A DNA stretch of 26,126 nt from REEP01 sp964517265 (GCA_964517265.1 CAZFBS010000042.1:1-26126), one strand, 5' to 3'. Positions 17,023 to 24,828 are shown, counted from the first letter of the stretch. Made by a program: numbers and translations. The notes: generated from the letters alone by a model not told the origin.

Positions 17023-17667
17023 TTGAGCATCGCGATCATCGACTACGGCTCGGGCAACCTGCGCTCGGCGGCGAAGGCGTTCGAGCGGGCGGTCCTTGAA
17101 GACGAACTCGATCACACCGTCGCCGTCACCAGCGTTCCCGCCGATGTTGCCGCCGCCAGCCACATCGTGCTGCCCGGCGTCGGCGCGTTCGGGGACTGCC
17201 GGCGCGGGCTCGACGCGCTGCCGGGGATGGTCGAGACCTTGACCCGCGCGGTAATCGAGGACGGCCGGCCGTTCCTTGGCATCTGCGTCGGCATGCAGCT
17301 GATGGCGACGCGCGGCCTCGAGCACGGCAGCCATCAGGGCTTGGGCTGGATCGAAGGCACCGTCGCGCGGCTTCAGCCCGCCGATCCGACGTTGAAGATC
17401 CCGCACATGGGCTGGAACGAGTTGGAGCCGAGGGTTCCGGATCATCCCTTCCTGGCCGGCATTGGTGCCGGCGCACATGCCTATTTCGTCCACAGCTACA
17501 ACTTTGATGCCGCCGATCCCAACGCCGTTCTCGCCAGCGTTGATTACGGCGGCCCGGTAACGGCCGTCATCGGCCGCGCCAACATGCTGGGATGTCAGTT
17601 CCACCCGGAGAAGAGCCAAGCGGTGGGCCTTCGCCTGATCACCAATTTTCTGCGGTGGCGACCATGA
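17023..17667 (+). CDS. hisH: imidazole glycerol phosphate synthase, glutamine amidotransferase subunit
   Basis: Supplies ammonia from glutamine to HisF. The class I glutamine amidotransferase triad is present: Cys88 in GICVGMQ, and His194 and Glu196 in FHPEKS. The sequence YFVHSYNF is the usual HisH stretch before the triad. I take TTG 17023 as the start (214 residues), because the conserved N-terminus SIAIIDYGSGN begins there and GGGGGATC lies at ribosome-binding distance. The longer open frame from 16915 overlaps the DUF2628 gene in another frame. Its TGA overlaps the hisA ATG (ATGA at 17664). Confidence 0.95.
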   Translation: MSIAIIDYGSGNLRSAAKAFERAVLEDELDHTVAVTSVPADVAAASHIVLPGVGAFGDCRRGLDALPGMVETLTRAVIEDGRPFLGICVGMQLMATRGLEHGSHQGLGWIEGTVARLQPADPTLKIPHMGWNELEPRVPDHPFLAGIGAGAHAYFVHSYNFDAADPNAVLASVDYGGPVTAVIGRANMLGCQFHPEKSQAVGLRLITNFLRWRP

Positions 17668-18398
17668 TCTTCTTTCCTGCGATTGACCTGAAGGACGGCA
17701 GGTGCGTTCGCCTCGTGCGGGGCGCGATGGACACGGCGACGGTGTTCAACGACTCGCCGGCGGCTCAGGCGGCGGCCTTTGCCGGGGTCGGCTGCATGTG
17801 GCTGCACGTCGTCGATCTCGACGGCGCGTTCGCCGGGCGCCCGGTCAATACCCCCGCGGTCGACGCGATTTTGAAGGCGTTCCCAGGCAAGGTGCAGCTC
17901 GGCGGCGGCATCCGCACCCTCGGTAGCGTGCGCAGCTGGCTCGAACGCGGCGTTCATCGGGTGATCCTCGGCACCGCCGCGGTCAACGATCCGGTGTTCG
18001 TGACGGAAGCCTGCCGGGCCTTTCCCGGCCGCGTGGCCCTCGGCATCGATGCGCGGGACGGCCTTGTCGCCGTCTCCGGCTGGGCCGATACCACCGAGGT
18101 CTCCGCCCTCGATCTTGCCCGGCGCTTCGAGGCCGACAAGCCCGCGGCGATCATCTACACCGACATCAGCCGCGACGGCGCGATGAGCGGGCCCAACATC
18201 GAGGCGACGCTCGCCCTCGCCCGCGCGGTGCAAACGCCGGTGATCGTCTCCGGCGGCGTCGCCAGCATCGACGACCTGATCGCGGTCCGCAACCAGGGCA
18301 GCGGCCTCCTCGAAGGCGTGATCTGCGGGCGCGCGCTCTACGAAGGCCGGATCGATGCGGCGGCGGCGGTCGAGCTGCTGGCTGCGAATGGCCGTTGA
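17664..18398 (+). CDS. hisA: ProFAR isomerase (HisA)
   Basis: Catalyses the Amadori rearrangement of ProFAR to PRFAR. This is a 244-residue (beta-alpha)8 barrel. The catalytic aspartates lie in PAIDLKDGRCVRL at the N-terminus and in IYTDISRDGAMSGPN in the second half. The two phosphate-binding loops are visible as QLGGGIRTL and SGGVASIDDL. The ATGA overlap with hisH indicates coupled translation. Confidence 0.96.
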   Translation: MIFFPAIDLKDGRCVRLVRGAMDTATVFNDSPAAQAAAFAGVGCMWLHVVDLDGAFAGRPVNTPAVDAILKAFPGKVQLGGGIRTLGSVRSWLERGVHRVILGTAAVNDPVFVTEACRAFPGRVALGIDARDGLVAVSGWADTTEVSALDLARRFEADKPAAIIYTDISRDGAMSGPNIEATLALARAVQTPVIVSGGVASIDDLIAVRNQGSGLLEGVICGRALYEGRIDAAAAVELLAANGR

Positions 18399-18416
18399 AG
18401 GAAGGATTCGCGGCTC

Positions 18417-19226
18417 ATGCTGAAAGCGCGCATTATTCCCTGTCTCGATGTCGACCAGGGGCGCGTCGTCAAGGGCGTGCGGTTCGTCGATCTTGTGGAC
18501 GCCGGCGATCCGGTTGAACAGGCACGGCTTTATGACCGGGCCGGCGCCGACGAGCTCTGCTTTCTCGACATCACCGCCAGCCACGAAAACCGCGAAACCA
18601 TCTATGACGTCGTCCGCCGCACCGCCGAGCAGTGCTTCATGCCGCTTACCGTGGGGGGTGGCGTGCGCACACTGGAGGACATCCGCCGTCTGCTGCTGGC
18701 GGGCGCCGACAAGGTTTCGATCAACACCGCCGCCGTGCATACTCCTGAGTTCGTGGGCGAAGCGGCGGAAAAATTTGGAAGCCAGTGCATCGTCGTCTCG
18801 ATCGACGCCAAGGCAGTGGCGCCGGAGCGCTTCGAGATCTTCACCCATGGCGGACGCACGCCGACCGGCATTGATGCGGTCGCCTGGGCGCGGCGGATGA
18901 CCGAGCTCGGCGCCGGCGAGCTGCTAGTGACGTCGATGGATCGGGACGGCACCAAGGCCGGCTTCAACATTCCGCTGACCCGGGCGATCGCGGACGCGGT
19001 TCCGGTTCCGGTAATCGCCTCCGGCGGGGTCGGCACTCTTGATCATCTGGTCGAGGGCATCGTCGCTTGTCATGCCACCGCGGTGCTGGCGGCCTCGATC
19101 TTTCATTTCGGCACCTTCACCATCGGCGAGGCCAAGGCCTACATGCGCGCGGCCGGGGTCCCGGTTCGGCTGGATGCTCCCGCGGATCCTGGCCCGAGCC
19201 TCCACAACGAAAGGATGCGGCCATGA
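18417..19226 (+). CDS. hisF: imidazole glycerol phosphate synthase, cyclase subunit
   Basis: The cyclase half of the HisHF complex; it makes IGP and AICAR from PRFAR and ammonia. It is a 269-residue (beta-alpha)8 barrel with the catalytic Asp in IIPCLDVDQGRVVKGV, the second in LLVTSMDRDGTKAGFN, and phosphate loops VGGGVRTL and SGGVGTLDHL. It is about 12-15 residues longer than usual: after the normal end near RAAGVPVR there is a tail of proline and aspartate that runs into the hisE start. It starts 18 bases after hisA, and its TGA overlaps the hisE ATG. Confidence 0.96.
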   Translation: MLKARIIPCLDVDQGRVVKGVRFVDLVDAGDPVEQARLYDRAGADELCFLDITASHENRETIYDVVRRTAEQCFMPLTVGGGVRTLEDIRRLLLAGADKVSINTAAVHTPEFVGEAAEKFGSQCIVVSIDAKAVAPERFEIFTHGGRTPTGIDAVAWARRMTELGAGELLVTSMDRDGTKAGFNIPLTRAIADAVPVPVIASGGVGTLDHLVEGIVACHATAVLAASIFHFGTFTIGEAKAYMRAAGVPVRLDAPADPGPSLHNERMRP

Positions 19227-19558
19227 CACCGCCGGTCGATGCTCGGGTGCTCGAGCGGCTGTTCGCGGTGATCGAGAGCCGGCGCGGGGACGATCCCATG
19301 CAATCCTATACCGCCCGTCTGCTGGGCGAGGGCCGGGCAAAGATCGCCCGCAAGCTGGGCGAGGAGGCAATCGAGGTCATCGTCGCCGCGCTGGGGAGCG
19401 AGCGGGAGCAGATCGGCAAGGAAAGTGCTGATCTTCTTTATCATCTGCTTGTGCTGTGGGCGGAGGCGGGCCTCGCGCCGGACGACGTATGGCGGGAGCT
19501 GGCGCGCCGGGAGGGAACCTCCGGGCTTGCCGAGAAGGCGGCCCGCGAGAAACCGTAA
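19223..19558 (+). CDS. hisE: phosphoribosyl-ATP pyrophosphatase
   Basis: Hydrolyses PR-ATP to PR-AMP, the second step of histidine synthesis. It is a stand-alone HisE of 111 residues with the all-alpha MazG-like motif: KLGEEAIEVIVAA (E-E-x-x-E) followed by KESADLLYHLLVL (E-x-x-D). The ATG at 19223 overlaps the hisF stop (ATGA). The partner HisI activity is not encoded nearby. A broken second copy of the 3' two-thirds of this gene lies about 1.5 kb downstream (20862-21061). Confidence 0.95.
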   Translation: MTPPVDARVLERLFAVIESRRGDDPMQSYTARLLGEGRAKIARKLGEEAIEVIVAALGSEREQIGKESADLLYHLLVLWAEAGLAPDDVWRELARREGTSGLAEKAAREKP

Positions 19559-19569
19559 CGGGAGGGAGA

Positions 19570-19944
19570 ATGCCGATGGCCTACGATGAGAACAACATCT
19601 TTGCGAAAATCCTGCGCGGCGAAGTGCCGTGCGACAAGGTATACGAGGACGATTGCGCGCTCGCGTTCAACGACATCCGCCCGCAAGCGCCGGTTCATGT
19701 CCTGGTGATCCCGAAGGGTCCTTACGTGTCGATGGACGACTTCACCGCCGAGGCGTCGGCCGACAGGGTTGCCGGATTTTTCCGGGCGGTCGGCGCGGTC
19801 GCTCGCCAACTTGGGGTGCACGAAAGCGGCTATCGGCTGATCGTCAACACCGGCGGCGACGGCCACCAGGAAGTGATGCACCTCCACGTCCACATCTTCG
19901 CCGGCCGCCCCCTGGGGCCGATGCTGAGGCGGGCGGGGGCTTGA
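19570..19944 (+). CDS. HIT family (histidine triad) nucleotide-binding protein
   Basis: A 124-residue HINT-type nucleotide hydrolase. The triad is HLHVH (104-108) with the preceding NTGGDGHQ nucleotide loop. The start at ATG 19570 follows GGAGGGAGA; a second ATG at 19576 is also possible. It closes the histidine operon 11 bases after hisE, a common arrangement in alphaproteobacteria. Its natural substrate is unknown; related proteins cleave adenosine 5'-phosphoramidates. Confidence 0.92.
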   Translation: MPMAYDENNIFAKILRGEVPCDKVYEDDCALAFNDIRPQAPVHVLVIPKGPYVSMDDFTAEASADRVAGFFRAVGAVARQLGVHESGYRLIVNTGGDGHQEVMHLHVHIFAGRPLGPMLRRAGA

Positions 19945-20039
19945 GGTCCGGCAAGCTTGAGCGAGATCGAGGTCGAACAGGACGGCCGCTGGGCGCGACG
20001 CAGAACCGCAGCCGGGCGGACCATTGATGGCCTTACGGG

Positions 20040-20065
20040 GCCCAGCGGGAAAAGGCCGGCTGGGC
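20040..20065 (+). terminator. hairpin downstream of the his operon
   Basis: GCCCAGC (20040-20046) and GCTGGGC (20059-20065) form a perfect 7-bp stem with a 12-base loop, 96 bases after the HIT gene stop. No T-tract follows, so it is at best a weak or Rho-assisted terminator. Confidence 0.3.
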
Positions 20066-20147
20066 GCCCTGCCACGAAAGGGCCGCCCACAGTCGCCGCG
20101 AAGCAGCGTTATTTGCAAGCTCCTTCGCTCGAACGGATGCGGCCTTC

Positions 20148-20169
20148 CAGGAGGGATATTGTCCTCCTG
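20148..20169. repeat. inverted repeat CAGGAGG / CCTCCTG
   Basis: A perfect 7-bp dyad with an 8-base AT-rich loop (20148-20154 and 20163-20169). There is no gene within 100 bases on either side. One arm is anti-Shine-Dalgarno-like, the other SD-like. Function not evident. Confidence 0.55.
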
Positions 20170-20238
20170 AAAGACCGCTGGCGTAGCCGTTGTCAAATGG
20201 GACAGCCGAGCCGCTCACGCATCACCGCACCTTGAAAG

Positions 20239-20284
20239 CGGCCAAGCGGTTGGCCGGCTCGAGGGAGGGATTCGAATATCCCTC
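20239..20284. terminator. paired hairpins at the 3' end of the low-GC ORF
   Basis: There are two perfect stems. CGGCCAA/TTGGCCG (20239-20256) has a GCGG tetraloop. GAGGGAT/ATCCCTC (20265-20284) has a six-base loop and begins three bases past the stop of the - strand ORF. Neither is followed by a T-run on either strand. The second looks somewhat like a tRNA T-arm (contains TTCGAAT), but no tRNA can be folded here. The most likely use is transcript end or stability for the - strand ORF. Confidence 0.35.
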
Positions 20285-20286
20285 GC

Positions 20287-20949
20287 TCAGGCCCACAGGT
20301 CGAAATAGACATCATACTGACCACCGTCTCCGTCCATCCACCTAAGCACATCTTGGGCGGGCGCCTGCGAAGCGTAAAAAGTAGCGGTGGCAATATAATC
20401 ATCCCCATTTAACCACCCGCCGTCCTTCTCGTAAAGGTTGATGGTAACCTTGTCCGTAAAATGTGTCCACTGAGGGGAGAAATCGTACGAGTCTCCCGTG
20501 CTCAGGCTAGGGGTTGTCTCGGTTACCGGTTTCCCATTAACCGTCAAATACAGTTCATCCCCTCCCCACTCCCACTTTTGCTCACTTACGACCTCGATTT
20601 TGTCAACGTCAATCCATGCCATCATGCTCTCCATTGGTCTGGTATTAACAATCTTTTTACTGTCTTGTCTTACTTTTGTGCTGACAGGCACCCGCGCATT
20701 ATCTATGGATATATTTGACCGGACTATCCACCAGGGGATGGAAAACGGATCGAGTGAAGGATCTAGATCTTTATACGCAGCCGGAAACAAAGCCACGCCT
20801 TGTCGAGAAAGGGCAGCCAAAGCTTGATGGGGACAAATAGCGCCAAAGCCGAGGCTGGGTGGCTTGGAGAGGTGATCGAAGTCATCATCGCCGCGCTGGG
20901 GAGCGAGCGGGAACTGATCGGCGAGGAAAGCGCCGATCTTCTCTATCAT
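20287..20949 (-). CDS. hypothetical protein with beta-sandwich-like C-terminal region; 5' end uncertain
   Basis: An open frame of 220 codons in a stretch with visibly lower GC than its surroundings. The last ~115 residues (from ATG 20634) look like a real domain: KWEWGGDELYLTVNGKPV, TINLYEKDGGWLNGDDYIA and DGDGGQYDVYFDLWA suggest an all-beta, acidic, possibly Ca2+-binding C2/jelly-roll-like fold. I do not recognise a named family. Residues ~31-105 also have natural composition but no motif. Residues 1-29 are only the antisense of the hisE fragment, so the true gene either starts later (ATG 20634, or GTG near 20796) or has lost its 5' end where the hisE copy joins. I see no good ribosome binding site at any of these. 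It is probably horizontally acquired and may be a remnant. Confidence 0.45.
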   Translation of the reverse strand: MIEKIGAFLADQFPLAPQRGDDDFDHLSKPPSLGFGAICPHQALAALSRQGVALFPAAYKDLDPSLDPFSIPWWIVRSNISIDNARVPVSTKVRQDSKKIVNTRPMESMMAWIDVDKIEVVSEQKWEWGGDELYLTVNGKPVTETTPSLSTGDSYDFSPQWTHFTDKVTINLYEKDGGWLNGDDYIATATFYASQAPAQDVLRWMDGDGGQYDVYFDLWA

Positions 20950-21061
20950 CCGGTGGCGCTGTGGGCGAAGGCCAGTTCCGCGCCGGCCGACGTATCACGG
21001 GAGCTGGCAAGCCAGGAGAGAGCACCTCGGGGCTTACCGAAAAGGCCGCGCGCGACACGTT
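20862..21061 (+). pseudogene. truncated, frameshifted second copy of hisE
   Basis: Translation gives IEVIIAALGSERELIGEE followed by SADLLYH, nearly the same as IEVIVAALGSEREQIGKE and SADLLYH in hisE at 19223-19558; the DNA similarity is also obvious over about 190 bases. The N-terminal ~45 codons are missing. The EE pair of the active-site motif has become EV. A frameshift in the last third moves the matching C-terminus (TSGL-EKAAR) into another frame. It therefore cannot encode a working enzyme. It lies on the same strand as hisE, with the HIT gene and the low-GC ORF between them. Confidence 0.85.
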
Positions 21062-21362
21062 CACAGGTTGCCGTGGAGCGTCCCTTCCTGTATCCACGGG
21101 TCGGAGGCGGACCCGACTTTAGAACGGGGCCGAGTTTAGAACAGGATGACGCTCGGCAACGGCCTTTCGCCCCTTACCGACACGGCCGAAGTCATCGGCG
21201 GAAGGGAACGCCGTGCAACCGCCCAGTGGCGCATGGGATTAACGCGGAGGCAATGCGAGTCAGGGCCGAGGGGGTCGCGCCGGCCCACCAGCATCTGTGC
21301 CCACGCCTGCCACAGCGCGCCCGGAGGCCCAAGGATCCGTAAACCGCGCCCCCGCCAAGCCT
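21062..21362. other. gene-free stretch after the hisE remnant
   Basis: No coding frame with plausible composition was found. The only structure seen is a 13-base direct repeat, CCGACTTTAGAAC (21113-21125) and CCGAGTTTAGAAC (21130-21142), one mismatch, 17 bases apart. Its period of 17 is not a good match to helical repeat, and its meaning is unknown. fabI ends at 21363 on the other strand, and I see no terminator hairpin with a T-run for it. Confidence 0.5.
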
Positions 21363-22190
21363 TTAACTGACGACGTGGTAGCCGCCGTCGACGTAGATCG
21401 TATCGCCGGTGATCAGCTTGGCGTAGTCGCTGGCGAGGAAGGCGGTAGCCATGCCGACGTCCTCGATGGTAACGAGCACTCGGCTCGGAGCCCGCGCGGC
21501 CGCCTTTTCCATCAGCTCATCAAATCTATCGATGCCCGAGGCCGCGCGCGTTCGGATCGGGCCCGGCGAGATCGAATGCACGCGGATGCCGTTGGGTCCG
21601 AGTTCGGCGGAGAGATAGCGCGCCGATGCCTCCAGAGCCGCCTTGACGGGCCCCATCACGTTGTAGTTCTCGACCACCTTCTCGGCGCCGTAATAGCTCA
21701 TCGTGAACAGGGAACCGCCGTTCGTCATCAGCGGCTCGGCCAACCGTGCCATCCGGATGAATGAGTGGCACGAGATGTCCATCGCCATCAGGAAGCCGTC
21801 GCGCGAACAGTCGGTGACCCGGCCATGGAGATCCTCGCGCGGGGCGAAGGCGATCGAGTGAAGGGCGATATCGAGTTGGCCCCACTTTTGTCCAATCGCT
21901 TCGAACACCGCTTCGAGTTGGCCTTCCTCGCGCACGTCGCAGGGCAGGAACAACTCCGCCTCGAGGTGCTCTGCGAGCGGCTGGGTATAAGGCTTGGATT
22001 TCTCGTTCAGATAGGTGATCGCCAGCTCGGCGCCGAGGGCACGGAACGCCAGCGCGCAGCCGTAGGCGATCGACTGGTTGTTGGCAATGCCGATGACCAA
22101 AGCTTTCTTGCCGGCCAAAGCGCCTTGCGGGCCTTCGACGCGTTTCTTCAGATCCGCGAAAAATGCCTCTGTCGCCGTCAGCTCGCTCAT
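21363..22190 (-). CDS. fabI: enoyl-[acyl-carrier-protein] reductase (NADH), FabI type
   Basis: Reduces trans-2-enoyl-ACP, the last step of each fatty-acid elongation cycle. It has 275 residues, with an N-terminal extension of about 20 residues compared with E. coli FabI. The cofactor loop is GIANNQSIAYG. The catalytic residues Tyr166, Tyr176 and Lys183 in YYGAEKVVENYNVMGPVK keep the 10 and 7 residue spacing of FabI (Y-x9-Y-x6-K). It is the third gene of the pta-ackA-fabI operon, 43 bases after ackA. That linkage is known from other alphaproteobacteria, where such a copy may be a second FabI; whether another exists in this genome cannot be seen. Confidence 0.95.
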   Translation of the reverse strand: MSELTATEAFFADLKKRVEGPQGALAGKKALVIGIANNQSIAYGCALAFRALGAELAITYLNEKSKPYTQPLAEHLEAELFLPCDVREEGQLEAVFEAIGQKWGQLDIALHSIAFAPREDLHGRVTDCSRDGFLMAMDISCHSFIRMARLAEPLMTNGGSLFTMSYYGAEKVVENYNVMGPVKAALEASARYLSAELGPNGIRVHSISPGPIRTRAASGIDRFDELMEKAAARAPSRVLVTIEDVGMATAFLASDYAKLITGDTIYVDGGYHVVS

Positions 22191-22233
22191 TTCAGGTTCT
22201 CCATGGAAAAGTTGATGGTTCGCGGCTTGCCTC

Positions 22234-23406
22234 TCATCCGTGAAGTATGCGCCAAGTGTGGATAGCGATCATCCGCTCCTCGTCGGTGGGGATCACCCAG
22301 GCCGACACGGGGCTGTCGGCGGTCGTGATGCGAGGACCGCCGGCACCATTCGCGGCGGGATCGACGCGGACGCCGAGCCATCCGGCCGCGCGGCAGACCC
22401 GCTCGCGAATTTCGGCTGCGTGCTCGCCGATACCGGCGGTGAACACCAAGGCATCGAGGCCGCCGAGAACCGCGGCCAGCGCGCCGAGATGCTTGCCGAT
22501 GTGGTAGACGAACAGCTGGATCGCCTCTTCCGCCCGCGGATCGTCGCTCGTCAAGAGATCGCGCATGTCGTTACTGATCCCGGAGACCCCAAGCAGGCCC
22601 GACTTCCTGTACAGCAGGTTTTCCAGCTCTTCGGCATTCATCCCGCCGGCCTGCAGCAGGTACAACAGGACGCCCGGATCGAGCGCCCCCGGCCGCGTTC
22701 CCATCGGCAGGCCATCGAGTCCGCTGAAGCCGAGCGTGCTCTCGACGCTCTCGCCGTCCCGCAGCGCGCACAGGCTGGCGCCGCTGCCCAGATGGGCGAC
22801 GACAACCCGCCTGGCCTCCGGCGCATAGTCTGGCAGCACCCGGGCAATGAACTCGTACGACAGGCCATGAAAGCCGTAACGGCGGACGCCCTGCTCGTAC
22901 AGGGACCGCGGGAGGGCGAACCACCGTGCCACCGGAGGCTGCGTGCGATGGAAGCTGTTGTCGAAACAGGCGACCTGCAGCAGATCGGGATGGCGCTCGG
23001 CCAACGCATCGATAGCGGCGAGGTTATGGGGAAGGTGCAAGGGGAAGAACGGCACCAGCGCCCCGATGTCCTTCATCACCTCCGCGTCCAGGCGGGTCGG
23101 TCCTGTGTACTGCGCACCGCCGAAGACGACTCGGTGCCCGGCTGCCGCGATCCGCACGTCCGTCGCGTTTTCTTCGATCCAGCCGATGATGTGGTCGATC
23201 GCCTCGCCATGGGTGATCGCCTCCGGCCATTGATGCGTCCCCAGCGTTTCCCCCGCGGCGTTCTTGCACACGAAACGCGGGTTCGTTCCAAGGCCTCCGA
23301 TCTGCCCCTTGCCGAGGAAGATCGGCTCTTGCTGCCCGCGTTCAGCATAGCCGGCGAACTTGATACTGGAGGAGCCGGCGTTGATGACGAGAAGCCCGGG
23401 TTCCAT
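22234..23406 (-). CDS. ackA: acetate kinase
   Basis: Interconverts acetyl phosphate + ADP and acetate + ATP. It has 390 residues with the family signatures: LVINAGSSSIKF at the N-terminus, GHRVVFGG, ACFDNSFH, YGFHGLSYEFIA, HLGSGASL, MGTRPGALDPGV and FTAGIGEHAAEIRERV. It starts six bases after the phosphotransacetylase fusion gene, so the two are surely co-transcribed. Propionate or butyrate kinase activity is possible given the MaoC fusion upstream, but the residues do not decide it. Confidence 0.95.
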   Translation of the reverse strand: MEPGLLVINAGSSSIKFAGYAERGQQEPIFLGKGQIGGLGTNPRFVCKNAAGETLGTHQWPEAITHGEAIDHIIGWIEENATDVRIAAAGHRVVFGGAQYTGPTRLDAEVMKDIGALVPFFPLHLPHNLAAIDALAERHPDLLQVACFDNSFHRTQPPVARWFALPRSLYEQGVRRYGFHGLSYEFIARVLPDYAPEARRVVVAHLGSGASLCALRDGESVESTLGFSGLDGLPMGTRPGALDPGVLLYLLQAGGMNAEELENLLYRKSGLLGVSGISNDMRDLLTSDDPRAEEAIQLFVYHIGKHLGALAAVLGGLDALVFTAGIGEHAAEIRERVCRAAGWLGVRVDPAANGAGGPRITTADSPVSAWVIPTDEERMIAIHTWRILHG

Positions 23407-23412
23407 CGCGGC

Positions 23413-24828
23413 TTACTCCGCGGCCGCCTTGCGGAGCGCCAAACCCCGCCGCTGCGCGTCCGCGTACAGTACGGCGATCGCACACGACGCGAGGCGGGTT
23501 CGCGCATTGTCGGCGCGACTGGTCAGCACGATCGGCACGCGGGCGCCGAGAACAATGCCGGCGGCCTCCGCATTGGCCATGAAGGTGAGTTGCTTGGCGA
23601 GGATGTTGCCAGCCTCGAGGTCAGGGACAACGAGGATGTCGGCTTGGCCCGCGACCGGCGAGTGGATGCCCTTGGTCGCCGCCGCCTGCACGTCGATGGC
23701 GTTGTCGAAGGCCAGCGGCCCATCCAAAATGCCGCCGGTGATCTGGCCGCGATCCGCCATCTTGCACAGCGCCGCCGCATCGAGCGTCGAGGGCATCTTG
23801 GGCGTCACGGTTTCCACCGCGGACAGGATGGCAACCTTGGGCTCCGGAATGTGGATGGCGTGCGCCAACTCAATGGCGTTCTGGATAATGTCGCGTTTTT
23901 CTTCGAGATCCGGCGCGATGTTGATGGCGGCATCGGTGATGATCAGCGCGCGCGGGTAGGTCGGAACGGCGATCACGAAGCAGTGGCTCAAGCGGCGCTC
24001 GGTGCGCAGGCCGGCGACGGGGTCCACCACCGCCGACAACAACTCGTCCGTGTGCAGACTGCCCTTCATCAACAACTGCGCTTCACCCGATCGCACCAAT
24101 GAGACGGCGACTTCGGCAGCGTGGTGGCTGTGATCGGCAGGAACGAGCTTGTAAGGGCCGATATCGACGCCGGCGGCCTCGGCAACGGCGGCGATCTTCT
24201 TCTCCGGGCCAACCAGGATCGGCGCGATGAGATTGTACTTGGCGGCCTCGATCGCGCCGACAAGGGCGTCCTCGCTGCACGGATGAGCAACCGCGCAGAC
24301 CATCTCCGGCAGTTCCTGGCAGGCCTGGAGAAGGAGAAGATAGCGATCCTCGCGACGCAACTGTACCTTGGGAAGCTCGGTGAGGGCGTGATGCATCTTG
24401 GCGGACGGCGCGATGATCTCCGCCGTTCCCTTAAAGACGACTTCACCGGCCGGATTGGTGGCGCTGCAGTCGAGGATCACCGACTGGGTGTGCGGGTGCT
24501 TCTCCGTCACGGTGACGGTTGCGGTCACCGGAATGCCGAGCCCCACCGGCTTGATGAAATCGACATCGATCCGGCGCGCGATGGAGCCGATCCCGGGCAG
24601 CTTGGTCCCCGCCAGAGTCGTAAACAACACGGTCGCCCACCCGGCCTGCCCGCCGCCACGGGTGAACATCGAGGTATCGGCGGGGCCGGGATCGAGGTCG
24701 ATCAGGTTGACGTTGCCGGTCATCACCGCCCACGTCTCGACGTCGTTCTTGTCGAGGGCGCGAACGAAGCTGGCCGCATCGCCGATCTGGATTTCATCGA
24801 AGATCTTGTTTTCAATGGTGTCGACCAT
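23413..24828 (-). CDS. pta: MaoC-like hydratase domain fused to phosphate acetyl/butyryltransferase
   Basis: A 471-residue fusion known in alphaproteobacteria as bifunctional enoyl-CoA hydratase/phosphate acetyltransferase. Residues ~1-150 form a MaoC hot-dog domain; residues ~160-460 are a PTA_PTB-type phosphotransacylase (segments LLMKGSLHTDELLSAVV, ALIITDAAINIAP, SAVETVTPKMPSTLDAA, GPLAFDNAI, LVVPDLEAGNILAKQL). It should make acyl phosphate from acyl-CoA for the following kinase. Oddly, the hydratase motif usually written D-x-NP-x-H-x-D reads N39-V-N-L-I-D44-L-D46 here, so the catalytic Asp-His pair seems lost and the domain may only bind acyl-CoA. It is first in the operon; start ATG 24828. 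Confidence 0.92.
   Translation of the reverse strand: MVDTIENKIFDEIQIGDAASFVRALDKNDVETWAVMTGNVNLIDLDPGPADTSMFTRGGGQAGWATVLFTTLAGTKLPGIGSIARRIDVDFIKPVGLGIPVTATVTVTEKHPHTQSVILDCSATNPAGEVVFKGTAEIIAPSAKMHHALTELPKVQLRREDRYLLLLQACQELPEMVCAVAHPCSEDALVGAIEAAKYNLIAPILVGPEKKIAAVAEAAGVDIGPYKLVPADHSHHAAEVAVSLVRSGEAQLLMKGSLHTDELLSAVVDPVAGLRTERRLSHCFVIAVPTYPRALIITDAAINIAPDLEEKRDIIQNAIELAHAIHIPEPKVAILSAVETVTPKMPSTLDAAALCKMADRGQITGGILDGPLAFDNAIDVQAAATKGIHSPVAGQADILVVPDLEAGNILAKQLTFMANAEAAGIVLGARVPIVLTSRADNARTRLASCAIAVLYADAQRRGLALRKAAAE

Noticed and set aside
17595..18848. 417-codon - strand frame opposite hisA/hisF
   Set aside because: Antisense shadow of well-identified his genes.
20180..20295. tRNA-Ser-like string (CTTGAAA, a variable-arm-like hairpin, TTCGAAT between GAGGGA and CCCTC, then a CCA)
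   Set aside because: No matching acceptor arm or D-arm, no 5-bp anticodon stem around CTTGAAA, and the T-arm has an extra base. At most a chance likeness.
20800..21342. 180-codon + strand frame containing the hisE-like stretch, as an intact gene
   Set aside because: Outside the hisE remnant the translation is Arg/Pro-rich nonsense, and the homology changes frame before its end.
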